From: Anodontia alba
Taxonomy: Eukaryota; Mollusca; Bivalvia; Lucinida; Lucinidae
Direction of reading: 5' to 3'
Assembly: GCA_964016985.1 (NCBI GenBank)
Contig: OZ024827.1
Location: 78,877,835-78,941,834 of the forward strand
Length of the DNA: 64,000 bases
The notes beneath the pieces were generated by a model. It was given only the letters and a program-made list of their open reading frames with translations, did no database searches and was not told the DNA's origin. Of this stretch, positions 10,964-23,900 are shown one piece after another. Made by a program: the position numbers and the translations under genes. Positions within the stretch are counted from its first letter, which is position 1; each line of letters starts with the position of its first letter.

Positions 10964-12652
10964 CTGAAAAGATATGAAAAAACTTTGTTAATAAACATGT
11001 ATCAAATTTGTTAATTCAGGATTTTTTCCTGTATGGTGTACATGTTTATGTTGTAGGTACTGGTGAGAATCGCCTTGGTGAGGCGATTCTCACAAGTACC
11101 CACAATGAAGAAATAAAAAAAATAATCCTTTTTAATCGGTGTTATTCGTTCTTATCTGGATCTCTGATCTTGAGAGGGAATGAATATTTTTCCTCCAACA
11201 TGTCCAATGGGGAAAAAGTTAACTTGTCTCATATTGGTTTTAAAACCCTTTAAGATTATATCACTCATAACAAGAAAACATGCCTATTCATGCCCCCCTC
11301 CCCGGTCCTGCTTTTATACAGATAAACTGGGGGTTGCAGGGATATATACATTATTGTTCTTAATTCTGATCTTAAACATAGGTTGTGGGTACTCAACTGA
11401 ACCTCCTCATGGGGCAGTTCTAGCGAGCACCCACAACCTATGTTTCAAGCAAAACTCAAGAAATTAAAATTTGTCATCGTAATGTTGGGAAGTAAAATTT
11501 GAGTTTGCAGGTACATACATGATTGTTCTTATTTCGGATCTAAAACATAGGTTGTGGGTACTTGACAGAAGCACATCATGCGGCAGTTCTATCGAGCACT
11601 CCCAACATTTGTTTCGAGCAAAAATCAAGACAGTATAATTTTTAAAAGTTTACTTTTTCAGCGTTATCAAATTTTTCAAAGTGCTTTCGTAATGAAAAAA
11701 CCTGCCCTTTGGATGCAGAATTTGGCATCTCACATGGCAATGCACTGTTTGGGGGTTATGATCACAGGGTTAAAGGTCATAAAACAAAAGTGCACTGTCC
11801 TTAGAACAGGACATCAACTGGATAGATAGATAATGCATCGGCCATTTGTAACCACTGCCCCCCCCCCCCCCACCTACAGGGATAGGCGGGGGATAGCAGG
11901 GCTTATGCGTGGGTAGTTACCTTCTGTGTTCCCCTGCAGTGGTGGGTTAATGCGGGGTTTTTGATAGTATGCGAATATACCCCTAGTGGAATGAACTATT
12001 ATACCTTCTCGGGGTTCCCGCAGTGCAGTGGCTGTGAAAAGTCATAGCCCCCCCCCCCCCCCCCTATCCCCATAGGTGTGTGTGTGGGGGGGGGGGGGGT
12101 CAGTGCTTACAAATGACTGGTGCATAAAATGTATGAGTGTCAAGCAAGCTATGTCTATATACCAGCAACTTACCCAGCTTTACAGGTACAATGGGCTGCT
12201 ATTATGTATCCCGACAATTTATTCACACAAATCCAGACATCATGAGGTTCGTCATTTAGTCTTTGTGAAGGCTTCACCCTTGCTTTTAACAGGGTCACCG
12301 GGCTGTCCGGACTTATTCCCGATATAAACACTTCATGCACATGTCCTGATACAAAGTAGTCATAACCATCCAGTGACTTGTAGGCTTTAAGGGATTCTTT
12401 TGTATAAATTCCCGGCGTGTTTATGAAATAGTTAAACAAATCCGCATATTCGACTGGTGGCCATTTAGTCATGTCCAAAGACCACTCACTCTCCTTCATT
12501 GCGAAAGGATCCGGAACTTTAAAGCCGCCGCTAAACAATTCTAACTTCCTTTCATATCTTTCCCTTGCAACGGAATCAAGTCCCATCGCGTACTTTGAGG
12601 TACTAGCAACATTTTCTGCGCGTTTTTCATTTTCATTCTCCTTATCGGCCAT
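10723..12652 (-). CDS. SWIM zinc-finger protein carried by a TTAA transposon
   Basis: Two exons, 12652-12174 and 10963-10723, join in phase 2 (GG/GTAAGT donor, TTTTCAG acceptor) to give 239 residues and a stop. The start is the methionine of MADKENENEK, which follows a more basic in-frame stretch. The N-terminus is highly charged. Residues from about 45 resemble the N-terminal region of invertebrate SWIM/YqaJ proteins (the LKAYKSL and YFVSGHV blocks). The SWIM zinc motif CxC-x7-CxH uses C155, C157, C165 and H167 and is split by the intron. No YqaJ nuclease or DDE transposase domain is visible, so this is either a short SWIM-only protein or a captured and truncated gene. It lies wholly inside the 2.8 kb mobile element at 10049-12858. 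SWIM motifs bind DNA or protein; the function here is unknown. Confidence 0.7.
11040..11640. repeat. Three hairpins in the SWIM intron
   Basis: Inverted repeats at about 11055-11105, 11382-11445 and 11556-11612 have arms of the GTGGGTACT...AGTACCCAC type around a GAGGCGATT-like or CCTCATGGGG centre. They are divergent members of the hairpin cap family described for the MITEs at 1829, 6294 and elsewhere. Confidence 0.6.
11830..12110. repeat. Poly-C / poly-G rich stretch in the SWIM intron
   Basis: Runs of C (about 11858-11871 and 12047-12064) are followed by a run of G (about 12086-12099). C-run and G-run are close and complementary, so a hairpin or a G-quadruplex is possible. There are no coding signals. 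Confidence 0.6.
12174..12652 (-). CDS. SWIM protein exon 1
   Basis: The ATG is at 12652-12650. The exon ends with AHCTCKAG, the CxC half of the SWIM motif, at a GG/GTAAGT donor. It contributes 159 codons plus two bases. The start codon lies 206 bp inside the element's right end. Confidence 0.7.
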
Positions 12653-12862
12653 ATTGTTTTCTTGGAAGTACCGAAATATTTTGCCTACCAAGCCAATGCG
12701 CATGTACCGGAAGTGCCAAATAAAAACAATAACAATCAACTCTCGTATACCTTACCCCACCCTGTTTGAGAGCCATAGGTCACCACAGATGTATAATCTG
12801 TTATCTGCATATTTCACTAATAGGGTCATTAGGATGTTACGCAATGGAATATGTGTCTTTAA

Positions 12863-12896
12863 GGGGTCAAAATTATATAGGCATGTTTTTGTGATG
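12863..12896. mobile_element. MITE family A, copy 4, right piece
   Basis: The terminal piece separated from 9808-10048 by the SWIM transposon. Confidence 0.85.
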
Positions 12897-13003
12897 TCTG
12901 TATACCAAGCTTGAGCATCTGATCAGGGTCCACTCATCCAGCATACATGAGCCTTTAGACAGATTAATGGGCAGCAAAATGGTAAAATTTTGGACAAGTA
13001 TAC

Positions 13004-13280
13004 ATCACGAAAACACGCCTATATAATATTGACCCCCTTAAACCCCACTTTTATATAGTAAAACTGGGGTTTACAGAGGTATACATTATTTTTCTTATTT
13101 CTGCTCAAAAACATAGAATGTGGGTACTCGTTAGAACCGCCTCGCTGAGGAGGTTCTAATGAGTACCCACAATCTATGTTTTAAGAAGAAATATGAAAAA
13201 TATCGGTGCTTTTTATCTGAAAATTTTCAGTTTTTGGAGGTGAAATTTTCTATATATTTGAATAGGCGTGTTTTCATAAT
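13004..13280. mobile_element. MITE family A, copy 5
   Basis: Complete copy with ends ATCACGAAAACACGCC and GGCGTGTTTTCATAAT and an intact hairpin. Confidence 0.88.
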
Positions 13281-13300
13281 GAGAAAAGACTTCAGGTTTG

Positions 13301-13603
13301 ATTTGTTTGTGTTGAGGTTTTATGGCCCAGTCAACCCATTAGGGTCAAGCAGAGTCAGTTTACCTAACCACACTTTTTCCTGGGTAGGCTTTGTCCTCTA
13401 AGCGGTTAACTAGTACTTGTGCACATTCTTTCACAAGAAACTGGCAACTGCCCTTCTTGAATCAGTGGAAGGGATATAATGATCGTAGAAAATATTTCAT
13501 GATCAATCTCCAAGAAAGAATGTTGCCGGATCAGGCGGGAATCAAACCCGCAACCTCCTATTCACCTGTCCAACATGCATCTAACCGAGCCAGCTTGGCC
13601 GGC
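13301..13603 (-). mobile_element. tRNA-derived SINE, divergent
   Basis: Same body and tail as the 34142 copy, with a degraded head (GGTTTGATTCCCGCC at the B box). Confidence 0.75.
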
Positions 13604-13639
13604 AAAGACCCCATTTATTAAGTGAAGGGGATGGGGCAT

Positions 13640-15960
13640 GCCCCCGCGGGATCTCAGGGAACCTTTTGAAACCCTCTTGCAAAACGTCATATCAATATCT
13701 AGCATATTCCCAATTTTCAGAACAATCCGTCCAGTGGTTACTGAGAATTTCTGCAGGCAAAATTGACCTGATATATGTCCCTACCAAACATTATCAAGTT
13801 ATCTCAAACTGTATGGGAGTTATGGACAAGATTTCGGCATCAGGAGAGATAAGTATATAATGAAGAAAGTAAGAGTACTCTTGAACAGGAAGTGCCTACT
13901 GGTCCTTATCTATGCCTCTACCAAATATTATCAAAATATTTCAAACCACATACTCAAGAATATGGCTAAGAAATTTATTCAGAGGAGGTAACTAGAAAAC
14001 AACCACAGCAGAGGTTGTCCTTGTTGCACATGACTCAACTACTGATCCTTATCTATGCTTCTACAAAATATTATCAAAATATTTCAAATCATTAAGAAGT
14101 CATTGAGTGCACAAGATTTTGATTTAGGAATTTATTCAGTGGAAAGTACAAGAAAAAGAACAAAGCAGGAGTTGTCCTTCTTTCATGTGATACTCCTACT
14201 TGACCTGATATATGTCCCACTAAAATATTATCAAATTATCTCAGACAATATGGGAGTTATAGTATGCACAAGATTTCAGATCTAGGGGATATAAGTACAT
14301 AACAAAAAGTGACAGTTGTCTGTCTTGCATGCGAGTTGCCTACTGGTCCTGATTTATGCATCTATCAAATATTATCAAAATATTTCAAACCATTAAAAAG
14401 TTATAGAGTGCACAAAAATTTGGCTTAGAAATTTATTCAGGCGAGAACTAGAATGTGACATGCCTACTGGTCCTTATCTATGCCTGTACCAAAGATTATC
14501 AAAATATTTCAAACCAATAACAAGTTATGGAGTGCACAAAAATTTGGCTTAGAAATTTGTTCAGGGGAGATAACTAGAAAAAAGAACAAAGCAAGAGTTG
14601 TCCTTCTTGCATGCAACACTCCTACTTGACCTGCTATATGTCCCTATCAAATATTATCAAATTATCCAAAACAGTATGGGAGTTATAGCCTGCCTAAAAT
14701 TTTGGTTTTATGAAAGACATCTATATAATGAAGAAAGTGAGGCTTGTTTCTTTTGCGCGCGACACCCCTTCTGGACCTTATCTATGCCTCTACCAAATAT
14801 CAGAAGATTTCAAACCATTAAGAAGTTACAGAGTGCACAAGAATTTAGCTTAGAAATTAGTTCAGGGGAGACAAATAGAAAAAGAACAGAGCAAGCGTCG
14901 TCTTTCTTGCATGTGACATTCCTACTTGACCTGATATATGTCCTTACCATATATTATCCATTTACCTCAAACAGTATGGGAGTTATGGCCTGCAAAAGAT
15001 TTCTGCTTCAGGGGAGATAATTACATAAAGTGAGAGTTGTCTCTCTTACACGCAAGACACCTACTGATCCTCCTCTTCATCCTTAACAAATATTATCAAA
15101 TTATCTCAAAACAGTATGGGAGTTATGGCCTGCACATGGCTTCTGTTTCAGGGGAGATAACTACATAATAAAGTGACAGTTGTCTCTCTTGCATGCAGCA
15201 CACCTACTGGTCCTCCTCTTCATTCCTACTAAATATTGTCAAAATCTGTCTATGGGTATCAAAGTTATGCAGCGCACAAGAATGCAGCTTACATTTCTAC
15301 TTCAGGGGGATAACTACATAACAAAGAAAGGAAGAGTTGTCTCTCTTGTAGGCAACACAAATACTAGTCCTCCTCTTTAGCCTTGCCAAATATCAAGCTA
15401 TCTCAAACAGTATGGGAGTTATGGCCTGCACGTGGTTTCAGCTTTAGGGGAGATAACTACATAACAAAGAAGTTGAGAGTTGTCTCTTTTGCATGCAACA
15501 TGCCTACTGGTCCTCCTCTTCATTCCTACCAAATATTATCAAAACATGTCTAAGGGTACCAAAGTTATGGAGTCACAAGGATTTGTCTATGGATTTCTGC
15601 TTCAGGGGAGATAACTACATAATGAAGAAGGTGAGAGTTGTCTCTCTTGCATGCAACATGCCTACTGGTCCTCCTCTTCATCCTCACCAAATATTATCAA
15701 ATTATCTCAAACAGTATGGGAGTTATGGCCTGCATAAGATTTTGGCTTCAGGGTAGATAACTACATCACGAAGATACTGAGAGTTGTCTCTCTTGCATAT
15801 GACACACATACTGGTCCTCCTCTACATTCCTACCATATATTATCAAAATATGTCTAAAGGAATCAAAATTATGGAGTGCTCAAGGATGCATCTACACACG
15901 GACGCAATGCTGATCACTATACCCCTCGAACCTATAGGTCATGGGATAAAAAGGGAAATA
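13640..15960 (+). repeat. Degenerate tandem array, unit about 150-160 bp
   Basis: Repeated blocks GGGGAGATAACTACATAA, TTGTCTCTCTTGCATGCAAC, CCTACTGGTCCTCCTCTTCA and AAATATTATCAAA recur about fifteen times with drift. The array holds only chance open frames. Unit length and style resemble the tandem cores of bivalve pearl-type elements. Confidence 0.8.
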
Positions 15961-16440
15961 ACTCTAAAGGAATTAACCCCTATGCCTTTATTTTTTGTCT
16001 AATAGCAACACCTCATCAGTATCAAGGCTTATGCAAAATATGAAAAGAATCCTGAAATTATTTAGCAAGATAAGAAACAGAAACCAAAATACCTTTTTCA
16101 AGAACTACAAAGGGAAATAACTATAAAGGAATTAATCCCAAGGCTTTTACTTTTGTCTAACAGCAACATCTCAATAATATCAATGTCTGTGCAAAATATG
16201 AAAGATTACTAAAATTATATAGCAAGATAAGAAGCAGAAAACAATAAAATAGAAAAGAATAATAAACCGAAAATCGCTTTTCAAGAATAACAAAGGGAAA
16301 TACCCCAAATATCTTCAACATTTTTGCAAAATATGAAAAGATTCCTTAAATTATTTAGCAAGATATGAAGCAGAAACTAAAACATAAGGGACATACGGAT
16401 GGACAAAGTGAAAACAGTATACCATCCCCCTCCCCCCAAC
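15930..16440 (+). repeat. Second tandem array with GGACATACGGATGGAC end
   Basis: Units contain AAAGGGAAATAACTCTAAAG, CAACATCTCA and TTTAGCAAGATAAGAA. It ends in a short GGATGGAC block followed by the CA repeat. Confidence 0.7.
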
Positions 16441-16444
16441 CCCC

Positions 16445-16445
<1 letters not shown>

Positions 16446-16506
<61 letters not shown>
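16446..16506 (+). repeat. (CA)n microsatellite
   Basis: About thirty uninterrupted CA units. Confidence 0.95.
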
Positions 16507-16508
<2 letters not shown>

Positions 16509-16974
16509 AGAACAATATAAAAATATTGACACTTTGTCATCTGCTGAATTATGCCAGAGTGGTAAAGGCTAACAGCTGTGAAAGAGGAACTTCAAAGTGC
16601 TGAAAAATTTTATAACTTTAATATTTTCAAATGAGGTATGTTTTGGCTTCAACAGACAAAGCTGCAAAAAAAAAATTTCTTTGTCGTTTGATGGCTCCAT
16701 TATATTTATATGAAAAAACATGAACTTGGCAGCACTGAAACATACAGTCATAGATCATCTGATGAGGTGTCAATCTGGTTTTGCTAGCTCCGCTTGTATG
16801 TAAAAGCAGTAATTTGGTAGCACTAAAATGTACATTAAGAGATCATCTGATGAGGCATCAATTTGGTTCTGACCACCCAAGCAGTTTCCATAGGGTACAG
16901 ATGGCAACATAATTGAATATCAGCTTCTTTGTCCTGTGGATTGCAGTGCAGCGTACATGTATTTTTACCCTTGC

Positions 16975-17256
16975 TATGGCATAGCACCAGATAAGAGGGG
17001 TATCCACATATTATTTTTCTTATTTCTCCATGAAAACATATGTTGTGGGTACTCTTAGAAGCGCCTCAACAAGGTGCTTATAGTGAATACCCACAACATA
17101 ATGCTTTCTCCTTAAAAACATGTTGTGGGTACTCATTAGAAGTGCCTCAATGAGGCACTTCTAATGAGTACCCATAACATGTTTTCACAGAAAAATAAGA
17201 AAAATGTAAATACTTTTTGGCTGAAAAAAGTGCCTTATCTCGAGCTATGCTATGGA
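16975..17256. mobile_element. MITE family B, copy 1
   Basis: Ends in AGCACCAGATAAGAGG and its inverse CCTTATCTCGAGCT. Two hairpins with GTGGGTACTCATTAGAAGTG arms lie inside. In MCAT's 3' flank. Confidence 0.75.
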
Positions 17257-17787
17257 AAACCAAAATATCAGTCAAGAAACCAAACAAGTATATGGCCAAT
17301 GATTTGTTGAATACTTTAATCAATTACTGTTGGAGAATATCCTGGAAGTATTGTGGGTATTTGACATCAGGAATCAAACAAGCCGACATCCAAAACTTTC
17401 CAACAAACATTTTACATAAATTCCTTTCAACTGCCCATTCCAAAACCATCAGAATTAGACATCAGGGCCCAGTTGTTCAAAGCGTCCTTAGCTTAACGAG
17501 CCCATTAAGGGTCATTTTGTTAACTGTTTTAGCAGATTCATTATACAATATTCTGATATTTTTTGCTGCAAAAATGTGAGTACTGCAAAAGCTACTCAGA
17601 TTTTTTCAGCAAAAAAATTCAGCATATTTGCGTATCACTCCATGTAAATTCTAACAAATCGTTAACTAATGACATCATTAGCTTTGAACAACTGGGCCCA
17701 GGATAACTCCTTATCTAGAGCTAAGGCCATGGTACAGCAATACAAAGTAAAAAAGACAGATAAAATTTCATAAATGTTTAATTACCA

Positions 17788-17998
17788 TCATACTTGTATA
17801 TTTTTATAGCTTGAGTAAGCCTTCAAATTTATTGATTTCAATAATATTCCAAGTTCTGCTTTAGGGCCGACTTCATATGTGTTAGGAAATTCCATCCCTT
17901 GCTTCCGACTGTAGATTTTGTGTATCATCTGCTCCCAATGTACAGGTCTGTGAATCTGCTTCTGCAGTGCCCAATAAATTTTTTCAGGGTCTGAGTAT
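17788..17998 (-). CDS. MCAT: MCAT exon 5 (terminal)
   Basis: After ATTTTCAG the exon gives YSDPEKIYWALQKQ, then HWEQMIHKIYSR, FPNTYEVGPKAELG and a TGA at 17790-17788. These match the C-terminal blocks of MCAT/FabD proteins. Confidence 0.9.
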
Positions 17999-20900
17999 CT
18001 GAAAATACAAGAGCTGTCACATAAGATGTCACATGACAATGTAGCTCGTCTGAATGGCAGCTTGACTGCCAATTGTGCAAACTCATAACATAAACTTGTC
18101 CTAAAACTTTAATGTCTCAGTACCTGGTGACGTGTCATATGAGGTGTTTCTAATGAGTATGCACAAGATATGTTATGGAGTATTAACCCTTGTCCTGCTG
18201 AATAAATTAAGATGCCACGCCCACTTCTAATTTTCAGCCAATCAGATTACTAGATCTAGATTTTTGCTATAAATTCACATACTTAATGGCAAACAGTGCA
18301 GATCTAGATCAGTTGGCTTCTGAAGAAGCCAACTGATCTGGATCTACACTGTTTGCAAAGGCAGTGTATATCCGGGTTCAGCAGGACAAGGGTTAATTAA
18401 GAAAACTATATACATGATAACCCCTTCATCTAGAGTTATGACATCCCCTCCATCTCCACCCCCACCCCCTATCATAGAAAACAGACCCTTGAGGCGTATG
18501 CAAATATTAAGGATCCAGATTAATCAGTCAAGATGTATAATCTAACAGGAGGGCCAAGATGGCCCTGTATCGCTCACCTGATTACCAGACAAGTTTTGAG
18601 TCAATTGGCCTTTCAATTCAAGAGAAGAAGTTCAATAAAGATTTTCAAGATGGCTGTCATCTTGGATTTCGAATTTGAATGATTTTAGCTACTTTTGATC
18701 TACAAGTCACCTCGATACTTCCAATGACGTTTTGAGTCAATTGACATTTTTGTTCTGGAGAAAAAGTTCAAAATAGATTTTCAACATGGCTGCTAGGGTG
18801 ACAATCTTGGATTTCCAATCAGAATGATTTTAGCTATTTTCGAAGTCGCCCCGATATTTCCTATCAAGTTTCTTGTCAAATGGCCTTTCCATTCAGGAGA
18901 AGTTCAAAATAGATTTTCAAGATGGCAACTGTGGCGGCCAGGCTAGATTTCCAGTCAGATCAGTTTTAACTGTTTTTGATCTACTAGTCACCCCAATGCT
19001 TCCTACTTAGTTTCAAGTCAATTGGCCTTTTGTTTCAAGAGAAGAAACGCAAAATAGATTTCCAAAATAGCAGCCATCTTGGAGTTTTGATCAGAACGAC
19101 TTCAGCTATTTTTTATCTACAAGTCACCCTGTTGCTTTCTACCAAGTTTCGAGTCAGTTGGCCTTTCGGTTAAGGAGAAGAAGCGAAAAAAAATTTTCAA
19201 GATGGCGGCCATCTTAGATTTCTGATTGGAACAATTTTAGCTATTTTTGATCTACCAGTCACTCCAATGCTTCCTACCAAATTTCCAGTCAATAGGCCTT
19301 TCAGTTCAGAAAAAGAAGCGAAAAATAGATTTTCAAGATGGCAGCCATGGTGGCCAGCTTGAATTTCTGATTGGACTAATTTCAGCTATTTTTGATCTAC
19401 AAGTCACCCTGATGCTTCCTACCAAGTTTCAAGTCAACTGGCCTTTCGGTTCAGGAGAAGAAGCAAAAAATAAATTTTCATGATAGCGGCCATCTTAGAT
19501 TTCTGATCGGAACAATTTTAGCTGTATTTGATCTGCCAGTCACTCCAATCCTTCCTACCCAGTTTCCAGTCAATTGGCCTTTCGGTTCAGAAATAGAAAC
19601 GAAAAGTAGATTTTCAAGATGGCAGCCATGGCGGACATCTTGGATTTCTGATCTGGCCAATTTTTAGCTATTTTTGATCTATAAGTCACCCCAATGCTTC
19701 CTAACAAGATTCAAGTCAATTAGCCTTTCCGTTCAGGAGAAGAAACGAAAACTCGATTTTCAATATGGCAGCCATGGTGGCCATCTCGGATTTCTGGTCG
19801 GAACAATATTTTACCTATTTTTGATCTACATGTGATCCCGACGCTTCCTACAAAGTCAATTAGCCTTCTGATTCAGGAGAAGAAGTGAAAAATAGATTTT
19901 CAAGATGGTCGCCATGATTTTAGCTATTTTTTATCTATAAGTCACTCCAATGATTCCTACCAAGTTTCAAGTTATTTGGCCTTTCGGTTCAGGAGTAGAA
20001 ACGAAAAATAGGTTTTCAAGATGGTGACCATATCGGCCATCTAGGATTTCTGATCAGAACGATTTTAGCTATTTTGATCTACAGTTCACTTCAATGCTTC
20101 CTACCAAGTATCGAGTCATTTTGCTCAGGGGTGTAGGAAAAGTAGGCTTTTAAAGCAACTGTAGATGCCGCTGATTGCATGACGGAGGACGGACATTGAC
20201 TGACCGCAATAGCTCACCTTGAGCACTTCATGCTCAAGTCAGCTAATAAAGTAGGGTTTGGTACCACCAAAAATAAAGCACCATGGTATACCATGGTATT
20301 TACAAAGTACTGTGGTACTACAATGGTATACCGTAACAGTATTTAATTTTGCAGAGGTCATTGCAAAATTGCCACCAGTAGTGGCCATTTGGTTGATATG
20401 CCAACATCTGATGGTCTGTAAGTTTCAACCACCTCAATAATCTGTGTATAGTTTTATTTTCAATGAAATATTGATTTACATTGTATACTGTAATGGAAAT
20501 TTATATTTAAAAATCAGCAGTGGAGAGTGGAGACTGGAGATACATGAGGACCATGTCAGCAGTTTCTAGCACTTAAAAGGGGCCATGTTCCTCAAAAATA
20601 GACATTTTACATCGAAGAAAGGTTTAATAAATTGATATATGGTATTAATATGATCATAAAATGTGACATCTGACAGCATGTAAAATTTCAGTTAGCCTCT
20701 CGTTTTAAAACTGAATAAAAAATGAAAGGATTTTTATTGTATCTCTGATTAATGTTGGCAACGGTAAATGATAAAAAATCATTTCATTTTTGATCCAGTT
20801 CAAGAACGAGAGACTAACTGAAATTTTACAGGCTGTCAGGTGCCACATTTTATGATTGTATTAGATGAAGCCAAATGCTGGCATATAAAATATCCTGTAG

Positions 20901-23900
20901 TTACAGTGTTCTTGCAACGACCGGGTATTATCACATACGTCCGAAATTATATTATTTCGGGTGTATTTTGACTAAAACACAAGATTAGCGTTTGGGACAA
21001 CTGAACCATATAATTAATTTTGAATATTTGCAAACACATTTTAAAACTATACAAGAATTCCGCGGAAGGCGTCATCGCACCTGCTGGGGCAAAAGTCACA
21101 GGAGCCACAATCAGAACGTGGTTATTAAATAAGTTTATTTCATTCTTAGCAGTGCTTACTTGGAAAACTGGGTTGAAAAAAATGTAGACAAAGTGCCTAG
21201 TGGGGCACATATATTCCAGGCCAGTCCCATTCCCTCTAATGGCTATATCTTCAGCACTGACTTTTCGTATCATACAGCCCAATGATAATAGAACGTTGAC
21301 GTAAAATGTGTAAAAGTCACTGGAGCATGAAATATAGGTCAAGGTCATGGGTCAAGGTACCTGCTAATTCAGTACATCAAGGAGAAGCACAATGCAGGGT
21401 ATGGTGGTTGTAGGCCTTATAGTTGAGGAGTTATCAAACATTAACGTAAAATGTGTCAAATATAGGTCAAGGTCACCGGGTCAAGGTACCTGCCAAGCCA
21501 GTGCAATGAGGTGAAGCACTATGCAAGGTTTAGTGGTTGTAGGTCTTATATTTGAGGAGATACCGAACATCAACATAAAATGTGTCAGTCACTGGAGTGC
21601 ACAATATAGGTCAAGGTCACCAGGTCAAGGTACCTGCCGAGTCAGTACATCGAGAAGAAGTGCTATATAAGGTTTGGTGGTTGAAGGCCTTACAGTTGAG
21701 GACATATGGAAGGCTGACGTAAAAGGTGTAAAAGTTAATGGAGCGCGAAATATAGGTCAAGGTCACCCAGTGAAGGTACCTGCGGAGTCCGTACATTGAG
21801 GAGATGCACTATGCAAGGTTTGATGGTTGTAGGCCTTACAGTTGAGGAGATATTGAACGTTGACATAAAATGTGTAAAAGGCACTGGAGCGCAAAATATA
21901 GGTCAAGGTCACCGGGTCAAGATACCTGCCGAGTCAGTACATCTAGGAGAAGCACTATGCAAGGTTTCGTGGCTAGAGGTCTTACACATGAGGAGATCTG
22001 GAACATTGACGTAAATTATGTCAAAGTCACTGCAGCCAAAATATAGGTCAAGGTCACCAGGTCAAGGTATCTGCCAAGTCAGTACATTGAGAAGAAGCAC
22101 TTTGCAAGGTTTGATGGTTGTAGGCCTTGTAGTCGAGGAGATACCGAACGTCGACGCAAAATATATCAAAGTCACTGGAGCGCAAAATATAGGTCAAGGT
22201 CACCGGGTCAAAGTATATGCCAAGTCAGTACATCTAGGAGAAGCACTATGCAAGGTTTGGTATTTGTACGCCTTATAGTTGAGAAGATCTGGAATGTCAA
22301 CGTAAATTGTGTCAAAGTCAATGGAGCGCAAAATATAGGTCAAGGTCACTGGGTCAACATACCTGCCAAGTCAGGAGGTCAGGGAGATGTGTCATGCAAG
22401 GTATGATGGTTGTTGTAGAATTGTAGTTGATTAGAATACTAACTTCGACGTAAATGTCGAACTTTGACATAACAGAACTGTTAACAGACAGACGGACGGA
22501 TGAACGGACAGACGAATGGAAAAGCGGGCACCTATGTCGCAAAGTTGGGAGGTCAGGGAGATGTTTCATAAAAGGTTTGATGGTTGTTTAGTTTTGTAGT
22601 TGATTAGAATACGAACTTTGACATAAATGTCGAACTTCGACATAACAGAACTGTTAACAGACGGACAGACGGACGGACGAACAGACAGACGAATGGAAAA
22701 GTGGGCACCTATGTCGCAAAGTCAGGAGGTCAGCGAGATGTTTCATGCAAGGTTTGATGGTTGTTTAGTCTTGTAGTTGATTAAAATACTAACTTTGACA
22801 TAAATGTCGAACTTCGACATAAATGTTGACAGACAGACGGACGGACGAATGGACAGACATACGGAAAAGCAGACGCCTGTGTTGCAAAGTCAGGAGGTCA
22901 GGGAGATGTTTCATGCAAGGTTTGATGGTTGTTTAGTCTTGTAGTTGATTAGAATACTAACTTTGACATAAATGTCGAACGTCGACATAAATGTTGACAG
23001 ACGGACGGACGGACTGACGGACGGACGGACGGAAAATCGGACGCCTATATCGCACCCTGCTAGAAGCAGGTGCGATAAAAATGACTAGAATGACATGCAA
23101 TTAAAACACCAAATGATTGTTCAGCAAATATTCCAAAATAATCCTCCCGCTGGAAGCAAGTCACTTGAAGCACAAAATATTGTAGAAAAGTCAGTAAACC
23201 CCGTCTTTCTGATACTGTTGAGTAATTAATCTCTGTAACTGTCACATGAAGTACTTAGAAACATACAATAATCTCCTGTTTTATGTGTGTGTATTTTAAC
23301 ACTGCTTCACAGCTGGCGATAATCTCATGTTGCCACAAATTACTAGCAGTCAGTTTATTTTAAGCATACAGCTGGCGAAGACATATATCACAGGATTATA
23401 TGGTTCATCTATGCTACGTTACTAATACTACTGTCTATATATAAAGGTGAGATGGGTGGGTAAGAAAATTCATTTTCTGAAACTCATATCATGTTAGCAT
23501 GTTCAAATCACTTTGAAAACTGATTGTACGATATCTGAACAGCATTTAAAATGATAGGACGAATGTGCATTAAGATTTGAATCTCATTGGTCGAAAGCGA
23601 GATGTTGGATTTCATACCAACAGAAGCTCTACGTGAAAAATCAATTAACCCAACTAGAATAGTGCATTCTGGTATAGGTGAATATAACGCCCTCTACCGG
23701 AGACACGGAAGTAACGAATACATTGAAAAAAGTGGGTGGGGTTATGTTTTTTTCCTCGCAGAAACCAATGAGACAATCGGCCCATTACAACAAAATTACC
23801 AGATAATTTCTTTATTAATACTGTATATCAATTTATATCAAACCTTTCTTGGATAATAAAATGTCTATTTTTAAGGAATATGGAGCCTTTAATGCTTTAG

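Larger units (their letters stand above)
10049..12858 (-). mobile_element. TTAA-target DNA transposon carrying the SWIM gene
   Basis: The element is 2810 bp and is flanked on both sides by TTAA (10045-10048 and 12859-12862). Its ends are inverted: left AGACTCGTATTC, right (reverse complement) AGACACATATTC. Outside, 9808-10048 and 12863-12896 are the two parts of a family A MITE. They read continuously across the TTAA in uninterrupted copies such as 6525-6567. Besides the SWIM gene, no transposase is recognised. TTAA targeting is known for piggyBac and Kolobok elements; assignment here is open. Confidence 0.8.

Noticed and set aside
13640..15960. Regularly spaced repeats that might suggest a CRISPR array
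   Set aside because: Units are 150 bp, degenerate throughout, with no short repeat/unique spacer pattern, and the genome is eukaryotic.
16355..16540. Cys-Val dipeptide protein
   Set aside because: Pure translation of the CA microsatellite.
17780..17800. Use of CAA/GTATGA as a donor that would extend MCAT beyond exon 5
   Set aside because: The TGA right there gives a C-terminus of the expected position, and no further MCAT-like exon is seen down to 12.9 kb.
20947..21348. 133-codon open frame on the - strand
   Set aside because: It overlaps the start of a tandem array and shows no motif or splice support.
23587..23856. 89-codon open frame on the + strand
   Set aside because: No recognisable domain and no splice signals; it lies in an MCAT intron on the other strand and is probably chance.
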